From NCBI RefSeq assembly GCF_001931485.1, contig NZ_MSDV01000019.1:124001-188000 (forward strand): DNA of 64,000 nucleotides, in the 5' to 3' direction. Positions 17,294-24,800 of the stretch are shown here, piece by piece (positions within the stretch are counted from its first letter, which is position 1; each line of letters starts with the position of its first letter). The DNA is from Burkholderia sp. SRS-W-2-2016. GTDB taxonomy: Bacteria > Pseudomonadota > Gammaproteobacteria > Burkholderiales > Burkholderiaceae. The translations under genes were made by a program, and so were the position numbers. The notes under the pieces were generated by a model that was not told the DNA's origin, did not search any database, and saw only the letters and a list, made by a program, of their open reading frames with translations.

Positions 17294-19093
17294 TTAGCCG
17301 GTCTTACGCACCGGTGCAAAGCGCCGCTTGCCGAGCGCCGGCCGGATCCGCCGGAACCGCTCGCGCTTGTGCTCCTCTTCGAAGTGCGCGAGCGACGGCT
17401 TCACCAGGTCGCTACGCGACACGATGCCGACGAGCCGCATGCTATTGCGATCCGCGACCACCGGCAGACGTTCGAGGCCGAGCACCGCGAGGCGTGTCGC
17501 GACCAGCCGGCAAGTTTCGGATGGCAAAGCAAATGCGGGATTCTGCTGCGCGAACACATCGGCGAGCGTCAGCGCGCGCTTGCGTTCGCTGTCGTCCGCG
17601 CAGAAGCGTTCGAGCAGACCGCGCTCGGCCACGCCGATCACCGCGCCGTCGCGCAGTACCGGATACGCGCGGCGCAGCTGATTCGCGCCGAACAGCGTGT
17701 GCAGCGTGTCGCCGACCGTCGTGCTGCTATCGACCGCTTCGACCGACGCCGTCATGACTTCATCCACGTAATGACGCTCGAGCGGATCGACGCCGTACTC
17801 GCGATAGATGTGATAACCGCGCCGCGCGATCTTCTCGGTCATGATCGAGCGGCGCATCACCACCGCCGAGAAGCCGTGCGCGACCAGCGTCGCCGTCAGC
17901 AGCGGCAGCAGCGCATTGGCGTCGTGAGTGAGGCCGAATGCGAACACGATCGCGGTCAGCGGCGCGCCGAGCGTGGCGCCGAGCGTCGCGGCCATGCACA
18001 CCAGCGGCCACAGCGCCGGTTCGCTGCCCGGCAGCCAGTGCGCGAGCACCGTGCCGAGGCCGGCGCCGAGCATCAGCAGCGGCGCGAGCACGCCGCCCGA
18101 GGTGCCGGAGCCGAGTGCGACGACCCACATCACCGCTTTTACGGCGAGCAGCAGCAACGCGACCTGCACCGCGATGTTCTGGTGCAGCAGATCGCCGATC
18201 ACGTCATAACCGACGCCGAGCGCGCGCGGTTCGAGCCAGCCGCCGATACCGACGACGATGCCGCCGAGCGCCGGCCACCACATCCAGTGAATCGGCAGCT
18301 TGCCGAACAGATCCTCGACCTTGTACAGCGCGGCCGACAGCCCCGACGCCAACGCGCCCGACAACACGCCCGCGATCAGGCACGACAGCAGCGACCAGCC
18401 GTCCGGCGCGGCGGTTTGCAACGGGAACAGCGGACCGGTGCCGAAGAAGATTGCCCGTGCGAAGCCGGCGACCGCGCAGGCCACCGCGACCGGCAGGAAA
18501 CTGCGCGGACGCCATTCGAACAGCAGCAGTTCGACCGCGAGCAGCACGGCGGCGACCGGCGTGCCGAACACCGCGGTCATGCCGGCCGCGGCGCCGGCCA
18601 CCAGCAGCGTCTTGCGTTCCGCCGACGTGACTTTCACGCACTGCGCGATCAGCGAGCCGAGCGCGCCGCCGGTCATGATGATCGGACCTTCCGCGCCGAA
18701 CGGGCCGCCGCTGCCGATCACGATGCCCGACGACAGCGGCTTGAGCACCGCCACTTTCGGCGACATCCTGCTCTTGCCGAACAGGATCGCCTCGATCGCT
18801 TCCGGAATGCCGTGGCCGCGAATCTTTTCCGAGCCGAAGCGCGCCATCATCCCGACGATCAGGCCGCCGATCACCGGCACGCCGATCACCCACAGGCCGA
18901 GCGTATTGGTGGCGGGCGAGCGCTCCGCGAACGACAGCGTGCCGAAGAAAAACAGATTGGTGAACAGATGAATCAGGTTCAGCAGTACGAATGCGGCCAG
19001 CGTGCTGACGAGGCCGATGCCGGCGGCCAGCGCGAAAATGCCGGGTAGTCGCGCGTTCGCTGAGAAGTCGCGCTTGTGTGAATCCATGCTCAT
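17294..19093 (-). CDS. ClC chloride channel/antiporter with C-terminal CBS pair (ClC-1 of two)
   Basis: A 599-residue inner-membrane protein. ClC filter motifs are GHGIP (93-97, where E. coli ClcA has GSGIP), GAEGP (133-137) with the gating Glu E135 kept, and GTSGGVLAP near 330. About ten or more hydrophobic segments precede two CBS motifs (residues about 445-585, including LERLPVVADRNSMRLVGIVS) that likely bind adenine nucleotides. It starts 2 bp after the stop of the MarR gene, so the two form one operon. It is collinear with the ClC encoded at 22181-23968. Probable role: Cl-/H+ exchange or anion conductance in acid or membrane-potential stress. Confidence 0.92.
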   Translation of the reverse strand: MSMDSHKRDFSANARLPGIFALAAGIGLVSTLAAFVLLNLIHLFTNLFFFGTLSFAERSPATNTLGLWVIGVPVIGGLIVGMMARFGSEKIRGHGIPEAIEAILFGKSRMSPKVAVLKPLSSGIVIGSGGPFGAEGPIIMTGGALGSLIAQCVKVTSAERKTLLVAGAAAGMTAVFGTPVAAVLLAVELLLFEWRPRSFLPVAVACAVAGFARAIFFGTGPLFPLQTAAPDGWSLLSCLIAGVLSGALASGLSAALYKVEDLFGKLPIHWMWWPALGGIVVGIGGWLEPRALGVGYDVIGDLLHQNIAVQVALLLLAVKAVMWVVALGSGTSGGVLAPLLMLGAGLGTVLAHWLPGSEPALWPLVCMAATLGATLGAPLTAIVFAFGLTHDANALLPLLTATLVAHGFSAVVMRRSIMTEKIARRGYHIYREYGVDPLERHYVDEVMTASVEAVDSSTTVGDTLHTLFGANQLRRAYPVLRDGAVIGVAERGLLERFCADDSERKRALTLADVFAQQNPAFALPSETCRLVATRLAVLGLERLPVVADRNSMRLVGIVSRSDLVKPSLAHFEEEHKRERFRRIRPALGKRRFAPVRKTG

Positions 19094-19095
19094 AT

Positions 19096-19512
19096 TTACT
19101 CGAGATCGATCTGTGGAATCCGGAAAGAGCCTTCGAGCGATCTCAACTCGGCGCGGTGCAATTCCGCCAGCCGTTCGAGTACTCGTTCGCCCGCTTTTTC
19201 AAGGTGTACTTCAACCTGGCGCCGGTCGGTTTCGCTGATCTGGCGGCGCACCAGATTCAAGGCCTCGCAGCGCGAGACCAACGCGACCACGCCGTGATGC
19301 TGCGCCTGCAAGCGCTCCGCGAGTTCGCCGACGGTTGCCCAGTCGCGGTCCGGATAGCCCTTGATATGCAGCAGCAGCAGATATTGCAGCGGCGTGATGC
19401 CCTCGTTCTGCGCGGCCTGCTCGGAGAACCGCTCGAAGCGCCGCATCTGGTAACGAAACTCCGACAACTGCTCGAAGTCGTTTTTATGCAGCTTGCGAGT
19501 CCGTACTTTCAT
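19096..19512 (-). CDS. MarR-family transcriptional regulator
   Basis: A 138-residue winged-helix regulator. Start at 19512 (MKVRTRKLHK) is chosen because upstream in-frame codons to 19539 approach the operator. Central motifs: EGITPLQYLLLLHIKGYP, VGELAERLQAQHHGVVALV (recognition helix) and RRQISETDRRQVEVHLEKAG (wing). It heads the marR-clc operon and has the operator-like repeat TATATCA-N5-TGATGTA 31 bp upstream, implying autoregulation. Related repeats occur upstream of four other transcripts to 24.05 kb, so it is the prime candidate for the regulon's repressor. The inducing signal is unknown. Confidence 0.88.
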   Translation of the reverse strand: MKVRTRKLHKNDFEQLSEFRYQMRRFERFSEQAAQNEGITPLQYLLLLHIKGYPDRDWATVGELAERLQAQHHGVVALVSRCEALNLVRRQISETDRRQVEVHLEKAGERVLERLAELHRAELRSLEGSFRIPQIDLE

Positions 19513-19542
19513 GGGTATCCGCCGATCTGAGAAACGCAAAAA

Positions 19543-19561
19543 TATATCACAGAATGATGTA
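19543..19561. promoter_or_regulatory. MarR-type operator, site A (marR-clc1)
   Basis: TATATCA-CAGAA-TGATGTA, 6 of 7 arm bases palindromic. 31 bp upstream of marR. First of five related sites in this region. Confidence 0.7.
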
Positions 19562-19627
19562 TTTGGGCGGACTGCGGCCCTGCATCGGAGTCGCGTGCGT
19601 TGCTTCGTTTGTCTAACTATTTACCGC

Positions 19628-20794
19628 TCACGCGGCGTTACGGGCCTGCGCGACGGTTTGCCGGTGCAGCCCGGAAATCAGATCGACCTGGGTGATCATG
19701 CCGACCACGCGCCCGGCCTGATCGAGCACCGGCACGTGGTGGTGGCCGAAGTTCGCGAACATCGGCACCAGTTCGGTAATCGGCGAATTCGCGTTGACGG
19801 TGCAGACATCGGTGGTCATCACCTGCCCGACGTTGCGGGTGCGCAGCGCATCGCCGCGCAGCCAGCCGTCGACGTAATCGAGGATCGGCGTCAGCGCGCC
19901 GAAACTCTTGCGCTCGACGAAGTCCGCGCGCGTGACGATGCCGAGCAGCTTCTGTGCGCCGTCGACGACCGGCAGCGCCTTTACGTTGTGCCGCTTGAAC
20001 AGCTCCCACGCGGCGCCGGCGCGCGTGCCCGGCGACACCGATACGACATGGCGCGACATCACGTCTTCGCAGCGCAGTTCGTCGAAGCTGCGCGAGAACG
20101 CCTGCAACTGGGTTTCGCGCAGCAGCGAATACAGATCATCCGGATCGATGGTGAGCATTTCGTCGCGACGCTGCAGCACCGCGGTCACGTCGTCGCGCGT
20201 GAAGCCGACTCGCGCGGCTTCGTCGGCGGCTTCGCTCGGGGTTGCGCGGTCCTGGCGGCCCGCATGTGGATAGCGGTGGCCGGTCGCGGCGTGATAGACG
20301 AGCGCGCCGAACAGCAGCGCGGCCGACTGGATCAGGATCGGCTCCAGCACGAAGCGATAGCCGAGCGCATGAATGACCGGGCCGCCGAGCACCGCGGTCA
20401 GCGCGACCGCGCCCGACGGCGGGTGAACACAGCGCAATGCGAACATTCCGCTGATCGCCAGCGCCACCGCGACCGCGGCCGCGAGGGTCGGATCGCCGAT
20501 CAGCTTCGCGCAGGTCACGCCGACCGTCGCCGACACCAGGTTGCCGCCGATGATCGACCACGGCTGCGCGAGCGGACTCGCGGGCACCGCGAACAGCAGC
20601 ACCGCGGACGCGCCCATCGGCGCGACCAGTAGTGGAATGCTGGTGGACGGGCCGAGCAGCAGGTACATCAGGCCGCCGGTGAACGCGATGCCGAGCAGCG
20701 CGCCGAGACACGAACGCGCACGCTCGTGCCATTTGACGGTGACAGGTGCGGGAACGAAGCTGGCGAGCCAGCCGGAAAGGTGGGAGCGGGACAA
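19628..20794 (-). CDS. HPP-family integral membrane protein with CBS pair
   Basis: A 388-residue protein. Residues about 25-180 are the HPP domain: four or so membrane helices with the name-giving motif in ALRCVHPPSGAVALTAVLGG, plus LVAPMGASAVLLFAVPASPLAQPW. Residues about 235-385 carry two CBS motifs (DVMSRHVVSVSP, VKALPVVDGAQKLLGIVTRADF, HHVPVLDQAGRVVGMITQVD). Some HPP proteins move nitrite in cyanobacteria and plastids; the bacterial HPP-CBS role is unclear. The start is TTG (20794) with no good ribosome site, so it is uncertain. Operator site B lies 84 bp upstream. CBS-gated, like the two ClC proteins around it. Confidence 0.88.
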   Translation of the reverse strand: MSRSHLSGWLASFVPAPVTVKWHERARSCLGALLGIAFTGGLMYLLLGPSTSIPLLVAPMGASAVLLFAVPASPLAQPWSIIGGNLVSATVGVTCAKLIGDPTLAAAVAVALAISGMFALRCVHPPSGAVALTAVLGGPVIHALGYRFVLEPILIQSAALLFGALVYHAATGHRYPHAGRQDRATPSEAADEAARVGFTRDDVTAVLQRRDEMLTIDPDDLYSLLRETQLQAFSRSFDELRCEDVMSRHVVSVSPGTRAGAAWELFKRHNVKALPVVDGAQKLLGIVTRADFVERKSFGALTPILDYVDGWLRGDALRTRNVGQVMTTDVCTVNANSPITELVPMFANFGHHHVPVLDQAGRVVGMITQVDLISGLHRQTVAQARNAA

Positions 20795-20877
20795 GATAGG
20801 AGTGGGAAGTAGTCGATTATGCCGGGCCCGACATTACCGGGGAAACCCTGGCAACGCGAATACAGTGTGGTCATGAT

Positions 20878-20896
20878 TATATTTCAATGTGATATA
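20878..20896. promoter_or_regulatory. MarR-type operator, site B (HPP gene)
   Basis: TATATTT-CAATG-TGATATA; the right arm is the full consensus, the left matches 5 of 7. Located 84 bp upstream of the HPP start. Confidence 0.62.
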
Positions 20897-21033
20897 AAAC
20901 GCCGCCGCGCGGCTTCGCGGGCGGCGCGACTGTCGTATATCCGTGACAGTGGACGGCAGCATCTGGCATGGGGTGGCAGTGGTAACCCGGTGATCGCAGC
21001 CGGGTAAGTTCTACCGGCCAGGGTCCGTTCTTT

Positions 21034-21052
21034 TCTATCATGTCGTGATATA
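21034..21052. promoter_or_regulatory. MarR-type operator, site C (DUF1840 gene)
   Basis: TCTATCA-TGTCG-TGATATA; the left arm matches 6 of 7 and the right is full consensus. Located 69 bp upstream of the DUF1840 start. Confidence 0.65.
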
Positions 21053-21120
21053 AAATAAAGGCGGACAAACTGAAATGGATTCGTCGGCCCGTTTTCGTAT
21101 CCATCTAAAAAGGAGCCATC

Positions 21121-21438
21121 ATGATGATCACCTTTCAATCGACAGCGACCCCGGACGTCGTGATGCTCAGGGATCTCGCGCAATATCTTCTCGGCCTGAT
21201 CGGTAAGCGCCTCGGCGAGCGCGGCGTAATCAGTCACGATGAATTGCCGCATGCGATCGACCGGCTGGAAGCCGCGATTACCGAAGACGCGAACGCCGAA
21301 GCGACGAGCGAAGCGTTGCATTGTTCGACCAGCAATCAGCGCGAATCGCGCAACCGGCTGTCGCAACGCGCGTGGCCGTTTCTGGACATGATGCGCGAGG
21401 CGCGCAAGAGCGACGCGGACATTATCTGGGGGCTGTAG
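21121..21438 (+). CDS. DUF1840 family protein
   Basis: A 105-residue cytoplasmic protein. The pattern matches DUF1840: MITFQSTATPDVVML, DLAQYLLGLIGKRLGE, GVISHDELPHAIDRLEAAI, and the C-terminal SQRAWPFLDMMREARKSDADIIWGL. No catalytic motif is evident; function is unknown. A ribosome site (aaggagcc) precedes it and operator site C lies 69 bp upstream, placing this family under the same control as the ClC and HPP genes. It is followed after 20 bp by a small secreted-protein gene. Confidence 0.85.
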   Translation: MMITFQSTATPDVVMLRDLAQYLLGLIGKRLGERGVISHDELPHAIDRLEAAITEDANAEATSEALHCSTSNQRESRNRLSQRAWPFLDMMREARKSDADIIWGL

Positions 21439-21458
21439 CCCGTCTTCGGGAGTCGACG

Positions 21459-21836
21459 ATGAAACGGCTGGCGGCGCGCCGACGTTTCGTAATCCTGCTT
21501 GTTTCGGCCTGTGTGATACCGGCCGCCCAGGTGTACGCATGCGCGCCGGGTGCGGGTGGTGACGAACCATGGCAGCACGCGCAGCGCCAATCGACGCCTC
21601 TGGCGATGTTGCCGCCGGCGTCCGCGCCGGCTTGCTGCGAAACCGTGCCGGACGGCGTGATCGGCGTCAATCGCGGCAGCGTGCTCGATCGCTTGTCCAG
21701 CGGTGGGGTGGTGCTGGTGAAATGGCCGGATGGCTCGCGCCACGACCGCTGGACCGCCCGCTCGCGGCGCGACAGGATGCCGGGCGATTCCGCGCCCGGC
21801 GGTGCGCATGTGTTCTTTCTGTGGCCCGATTCGTAG
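21459..21836 (+). CDS. Small secreted hypothetical protein, 125 aa
   Basis: Not recognised. Start at 21459 (MKRLAARRR) has cgggag upstream and gives a clean signal peptide: basic n-region, FVILLVSACVIPAA core, cleavage near VYA. The mature part is about 100 residues, with three Cys (one just after the signal, two adjacent in ACCETVPDG), a segment GVIGVNRGSVLDRLSSGGVV and a basic Arg-rich middle (WTARSRRDRMPG). Probably co-transcribed with DUF1840, 20 bp upstream, and so in the same regulon. Periplasmic location is inferred. Confidence 0.65.
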   Translation: MKRLAARRRFVILLVSACVIPAAQVYACAPGAGGDEPWQHAQRQSTPLAMLPPASAPACCETVPDGVIGVNRGSVLDRLSSGGVVLVKWPDGSRHDRWTARSRRDRMPGDSAPGGAHVFFLWPDS

Positions 21837-21870
21837 CGCCGTGGTGCCCGCCGGGCACCGAAGAGCGCCT

Positions 21871-22056
21871 TCAGGTGAATAGCGGCACCGCTTCGATCAA
21901 CGCAAAACCGACCAGCATGCCGACCGTCGCGCCCACCAGCCGCGGATGCCATTTCTGCATGTGCATCCGGTCGAGCAGCCCGCCGATCAGAATGATGCCG
22001 AGCAACGCAAACGCGAGCAGCAGATAGCTGATTTCTAAGTCGTTGTTGATGACCAT
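21871..22056 (-). CDS. Small membrane protein, 61 aa, two helices
   Basis: Begins MVINNDLEISYLLLAFALLG and has two hydrophobic helices (residues about 10-28 and 41-58) joined by a basic loop (DRMHMQKWHPR). A strong ribosome site (gggaggagac) lies right before the ATG, which supports expression despite the short length. It is divergent from the second clc gene and shares operator site D (89 bp upstream), so it is probably co-regulated. Function unknown; a small partner or modulator of ClC is one possibility. Confidence 0.72.
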   Translation of the reverse strand: MVINNDLEISYLLLAFALLGIILIGGLLDRMHMQKWHPRLVGATVGMLVGFALIEAVPLFT

Positions 22057-22144
22057 TGTCTCCTCCCGTATTCACTACGTAGCACACGAGCACCGAACGC
22101 AAGTGGCTCGGCGACCTGTCACGGTGCTTGCTTCCCGGCTACTA

Positions 22145-22163
22145 TATATCACAACGTGATCTA
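22145..22163. promoter_or_regulatory. MarR-type operator, site D (clc2 / small membrane gene)
   Basis: TATATCA-CAACG-TGATCTA, 6 of 7 arm bases palindromic. 18 bp upstream of the clc2 GTG and 89 bp upstream of the divergent small membrane gene, so it could control both. Confidence 0.72.
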
Positions 22164-22180
22164 TATCGACTGGGGGGAAT

Positions 22181-23968
22181 GTGCATATCCACGAATCAAA
22201 AGGCGACTTCGCCACCGATACCCGGCTTCTGCGTATCACCTTGATCGCGGCGGTGGTCGGCGTGCTCAGCACGGTCGCGGCCGATTTCCTGTTGCATCTG
22301 ATTCACTTCTTTACCAACCTGTTCTTCTTTCAAACGCTGTCGATCACGGACCGCTCGCCGGCCGCTCATACGCTCGGCCTGTGGGTGATCGTGGTGCCGG
22401 TGGTCGGCGGCCTGATCGTCGGACTGATCGCGCGGTTCGGCTCCGAGCAGATTCGCGGGCACGGCATTCCTGAAGCGATCGAGGCGATCCTGTTCGGCAA
22501 AAGCAGGATGTCGCCGAAAGTCGCGGTGCTGAAACCGCTCGCATCCGCGATCGCGATCGGCAGCGGCGGACCGTTCGGTGCCGAAGGGCCGATCATCATG
22601 ACCGGCGGCGCGCTCGGCTCGCTGATCGCGCAGTACTTTCATCTATCGAGCGGGGAGCGCAAAACGCTGCTGGTCGCGGGCGCGGTCGCCGGCATGACCG
22701 CGGTGTTCGGCACGCCGGTCGCCGCGGTGCTGCTGGCGGTCGAATTGCTGCTGTTCGAGTTGCGCCCGCGCAGTCTGTTGCCGGTCGCGGTGGCGTGCGC
22801 GGTCGCCGGTTTCTCGCGGCCGCTGCTGCTCGCGAGCGGTCCGCTGTTTCCGTTGCAGACCTTGCCGCTCGGCACGCTCGGGCTCGCGTCGTGCGCGCTC
22901 GCGGGACTGATCGCCGGCGCGTTGTCGTGGGGACTGTCGACGTGGCTCTACAAGGTCGAAGACGCGTTCGCACGATTGCCGATTCACTGGATGTGGTGGC
23001 CGGCGCTCGGCGGTCTCGCGGTCGGTATCGGCGGCTATTTTCAGCCGCGCGCGCTCGGTGTCGGCTATGACGTGATCGGCGATCTGCTGCTGAATCATCT
23101 GGCCATTAGCGCGGTGCTCGCGATCGTGCTGGTGAAGGCGGTGATCTGGGTGATCGCGCTCGCATCCGGCACGTCGGGCGGCGTGCTCGCGCCGTTGCTG
23201 ATGATGGGCGCCGGCGTCGGCGCGGTGCTCGCTCCGGCGATGCCGGGCGGCGATCCCGCCGTGTGGCCGCTGGTATTCATGGCGGCCGCGCTCGGCGGGA
23301 TGATGCGCGCGCCGATCATGGCGGTCGTCTTCGCGTACGAACTCACTCACGATGCGAATGCGTTGCTGCCGCTGTTGACCGCGGCCGCGGTGTCGTACGG
23401 CTTTACCGTGGTGTTCATGCGTCGCTCGATTCTGACCGAGAAGATCGCGCGGCGCGGTTATCACATCTATCGCGAGTACGGGATCGATCCGCTCGAACGC
23501 CATCACGTGAATGAAGTGATGACGCGTATCGTGAAGACGATCGACGCGGAGTTGAGCGTCGCCGATGCGCTGCAACAGCACTTCGGCGCGACGCAGATGC
23601 ATCGCGCGTTTCCGGTCGTGCGAGCGGGGCGCCTGATCGGCATGGCGGACCGTAGCGCGCTGGCGGCCGCGTTCGAGCAGGGCCGTGGCGCGGCGATGGT
23701 CGGCGAGATCTGCGCGCAGGCCGCGCCCGAAATCGCGCTGCCGGACGAAACCTGCCGCCACGTCGCCGCGCGGCTGGCCGCGCGTGCGCTCGATCGCGTG
23801 CCGGTGGTCGCGGACGAAAGCGGCTACCAGCTGATCGGTATCGTGTCGCGCCACGATCTGGTCAAACCGTCGCTGTCGATCTTCAACGAGGAACGCGAGC
23901 GCGAACGCTTCCGGCGCTTTTCGTGGCTGGATGGGCGCGAGTCGGTGAGCGCGGAAGACCGCAAATAG
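22181..23968 (+). CDS. ClC chloride channel/antiporter with C-terminal CBS pair (ClC-2 of two)
   Basis: A 595-residue protein starting at GTG 22181 behind gggggaat. It is collinear with ClC-1: GHGIP at 93-97, GAEGP at 133-137, GTSGGVLAP in the same position, and two C-terminal CBS motifs (including VMTRIVKTIDAELSVADALQ and LDRVPVVADESGYQLIGIVS). Over residues 61-140 I count 70 of 80 identical positions with ClC-1, indicating duplication within the genus or locus. They diverge mainly in the CBS region, so they may answer different nucleotides. Single-gene transcript under site D. Confidence 0.92.
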   Translation: MHIHESKGDFATDTRLLRITLIAAVVGVLSTVAADFLLHLIHFFTNLFFFQTLSITDRSPAAHTLGLWVIVVPVVGGLIVGLIARFGSEQIRGHGIPEAIEAILFGKSRMSPKVAVLKPLASAIAIGSGGPFGAEGPIIMTGGALGSLIAQYFHLSSGERKTLLVAGAVAGMTAVFGTPVAAVLLAVELLLFELRPRSLLPVAVACAVAGFSRPLLLASGPLFPLQTLPLGTLGLASCALAGLIAGALSWGLSTWLYKVEDAFARLPIHWMWWPALGGLAVGIGGYFQPRALGVGYDVIGDLLLNHLAISAVLAIVLVKAVIWVIALASGTSGGVLAPLLMMGAGVGAVLAPAMPGGDPAVWPLVFMAAALGGMMRAPIMAVVFAYELTHDANALLPLLTAAAVSYGFTVVFMRRSILTEKIARRGYHIYREYGIDPLERHHVNEVMTRIVKTIDAELSVADALQQHFGATQMHRAFPVVRAGRLIGMADRSALAAAFEQGRGAAMVGEICAQAAPEIALPDETCRHVAARLAARALDRVPVVADESGYQLIGIVSRHDLVKPSLSIFNEERERERFRRFSWLDGRESVSAEDRK

Positions 23969-24033
23969 TGCGTGTTTCAGGCTCTTGTGCGGCGATTCTT
24001 TATGCGCATGCAGGGCATCGGCGCAGCGCGGTA

Positions 24034-24052
24034 TATATCATTGTTTGACATA
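24034..24052. promoter_or_regulatory. MarR-type operator, site E (usp gene)
   Basis: TATATCA-TTGTT-TGACATA, 6 of 7 arm bases palindromic, 50 bp upstream of the usp start. A consensus -35 hexamer TTGACA (24045-24050) lies inside the right arm, so binding would block RNA polymerase. Confidence 0.7.
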
Positions 24053-24101
24053 TACTCGATTAATGAATTGAGCCCGCGAAAACGGTGCAGGGAGACCCGC
24101 C

Positions 24102-24611
24102 ATGTTGAGCTTCAAACGCATTCTTCTCTGTTACGACGGAACCCGCGAAGGACAGCACGCGTTGAAGGACGGTGCGGCGCTTGCGCAGAGTCTCGGCGCC
24201 GACGTGCATCTGCTATCGGTGATCAACAATACCGCCTGGATGCAGGGCGCGGACATTACGTCGGCGGTGCCGGTCGATTTCATCAACGACTCGGCCAAGG
24301 CGCTGCTCGACGAGGGCTTGCGCAAACTCGCCGCGCGCGGCATTCATGCAACCGGGCATATCGCGATCGGCGAGGCGCTCGAGCAGATTCCGTTTTTCGC
24401 CAATGATCTGAACGTGGATCTGGTGGTGGTCGGCCATCGCCGCAGTCATGGGCTCGCGCGCTGGTGGGGCGGCCGTCACGACGGCCTGTTGCTCGATCGC
24501 GTGACCTGCAGCGTGCTGGTGACGATGGGCGCGGCAGCGGACGTGCCGGAGGCCACGGCCAGCGCGGGGAGCGCGAATGATCTCGCGCAGGCGGCCGAGC
24601 ATCATTCGTAG
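24102..24611 (+). CDS. Universal stress protein (UspA family)
   Basis: A 169-residue cytoplasmic Usp. Begins MLSFKRILLCYDGTREGQHALKDG, with the alternating beta-alpha pattern, and has the late segment VDLVVVGHRRSHGLARWWGG followed by LLDRVTCSVLV. The usual ATP-binding G-x2-G-x9-G-(S/T) is only partly kept (GHRRSHG and WWGGRHDG without an obvious S/T), so nucleotide binding is not certain. Ribosome site cagggag precedes the ATG. Site E upstream ties it to the MarR/ClC/HPP regulon. Confidence 0.88.
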   Translation: MLSFKRILLCYDGTREGQHALKDGAALAQSLGADVHLLSVINNTAWMQGADITSAVPVDFINDSAKALLDEGLRKLAARGIHATGHIAIGEALEQIPFFANDLNVDLVVVGHRRSHGLARWWGGRHDGLLLDRVTCSVLVTMGAAADVPEATASAGSANDLAQAAEHHS

Positions 24612-24678
24612 CGTGTCAAAAGGAATGCAGCGGCGCTCCGTTGCTTTGCAAACAGACCGTAAGCACTGCTTCAGTCAC

Positions 24679-24716
24679 GCGGCGTGCCGTAACTGTTCCG
24701 GCACGCCGCTGTTTGA
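24679..24716 (+). terminator. Hairpin after the usp gene
   Basis: GCGGCGTGCC (24679-24688) pairs with GGCACGCCGC (24700-24709), then TGTTTGATTT. Moderate terminator for usp. Confidence 0.55.
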
Positions 24717-24800
24717 TTTGCGTTGGCACGAAGGCATGAGCCGCCGGCCGAAGAGTGACGAGAGGTGACGCGCGGCGACGCGTCGCTCAAGCCGCGCCGT

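Larger units (their letters stand above)
20795..21120. other. Intergenic region between HPP and DUF1840 genes
   Basis: Non-coding control region holding operator sites B and C, a GC-rich imperfect hairpin at about 20900-20927, and an inverted repeat ACTGTC-N10-GACAGT (20929-20950). No convincing gene on either strand. Confidence 0.7.

Noticed and set aside
17369-19048. 559-codon plus-strand ORF opposite ClC-1
   Set aside because: Shadow frame with repetitive Arg/Gln/His; ClC motifs are on the minus strand. The same applies opposite ClC-2 (22643-23854).
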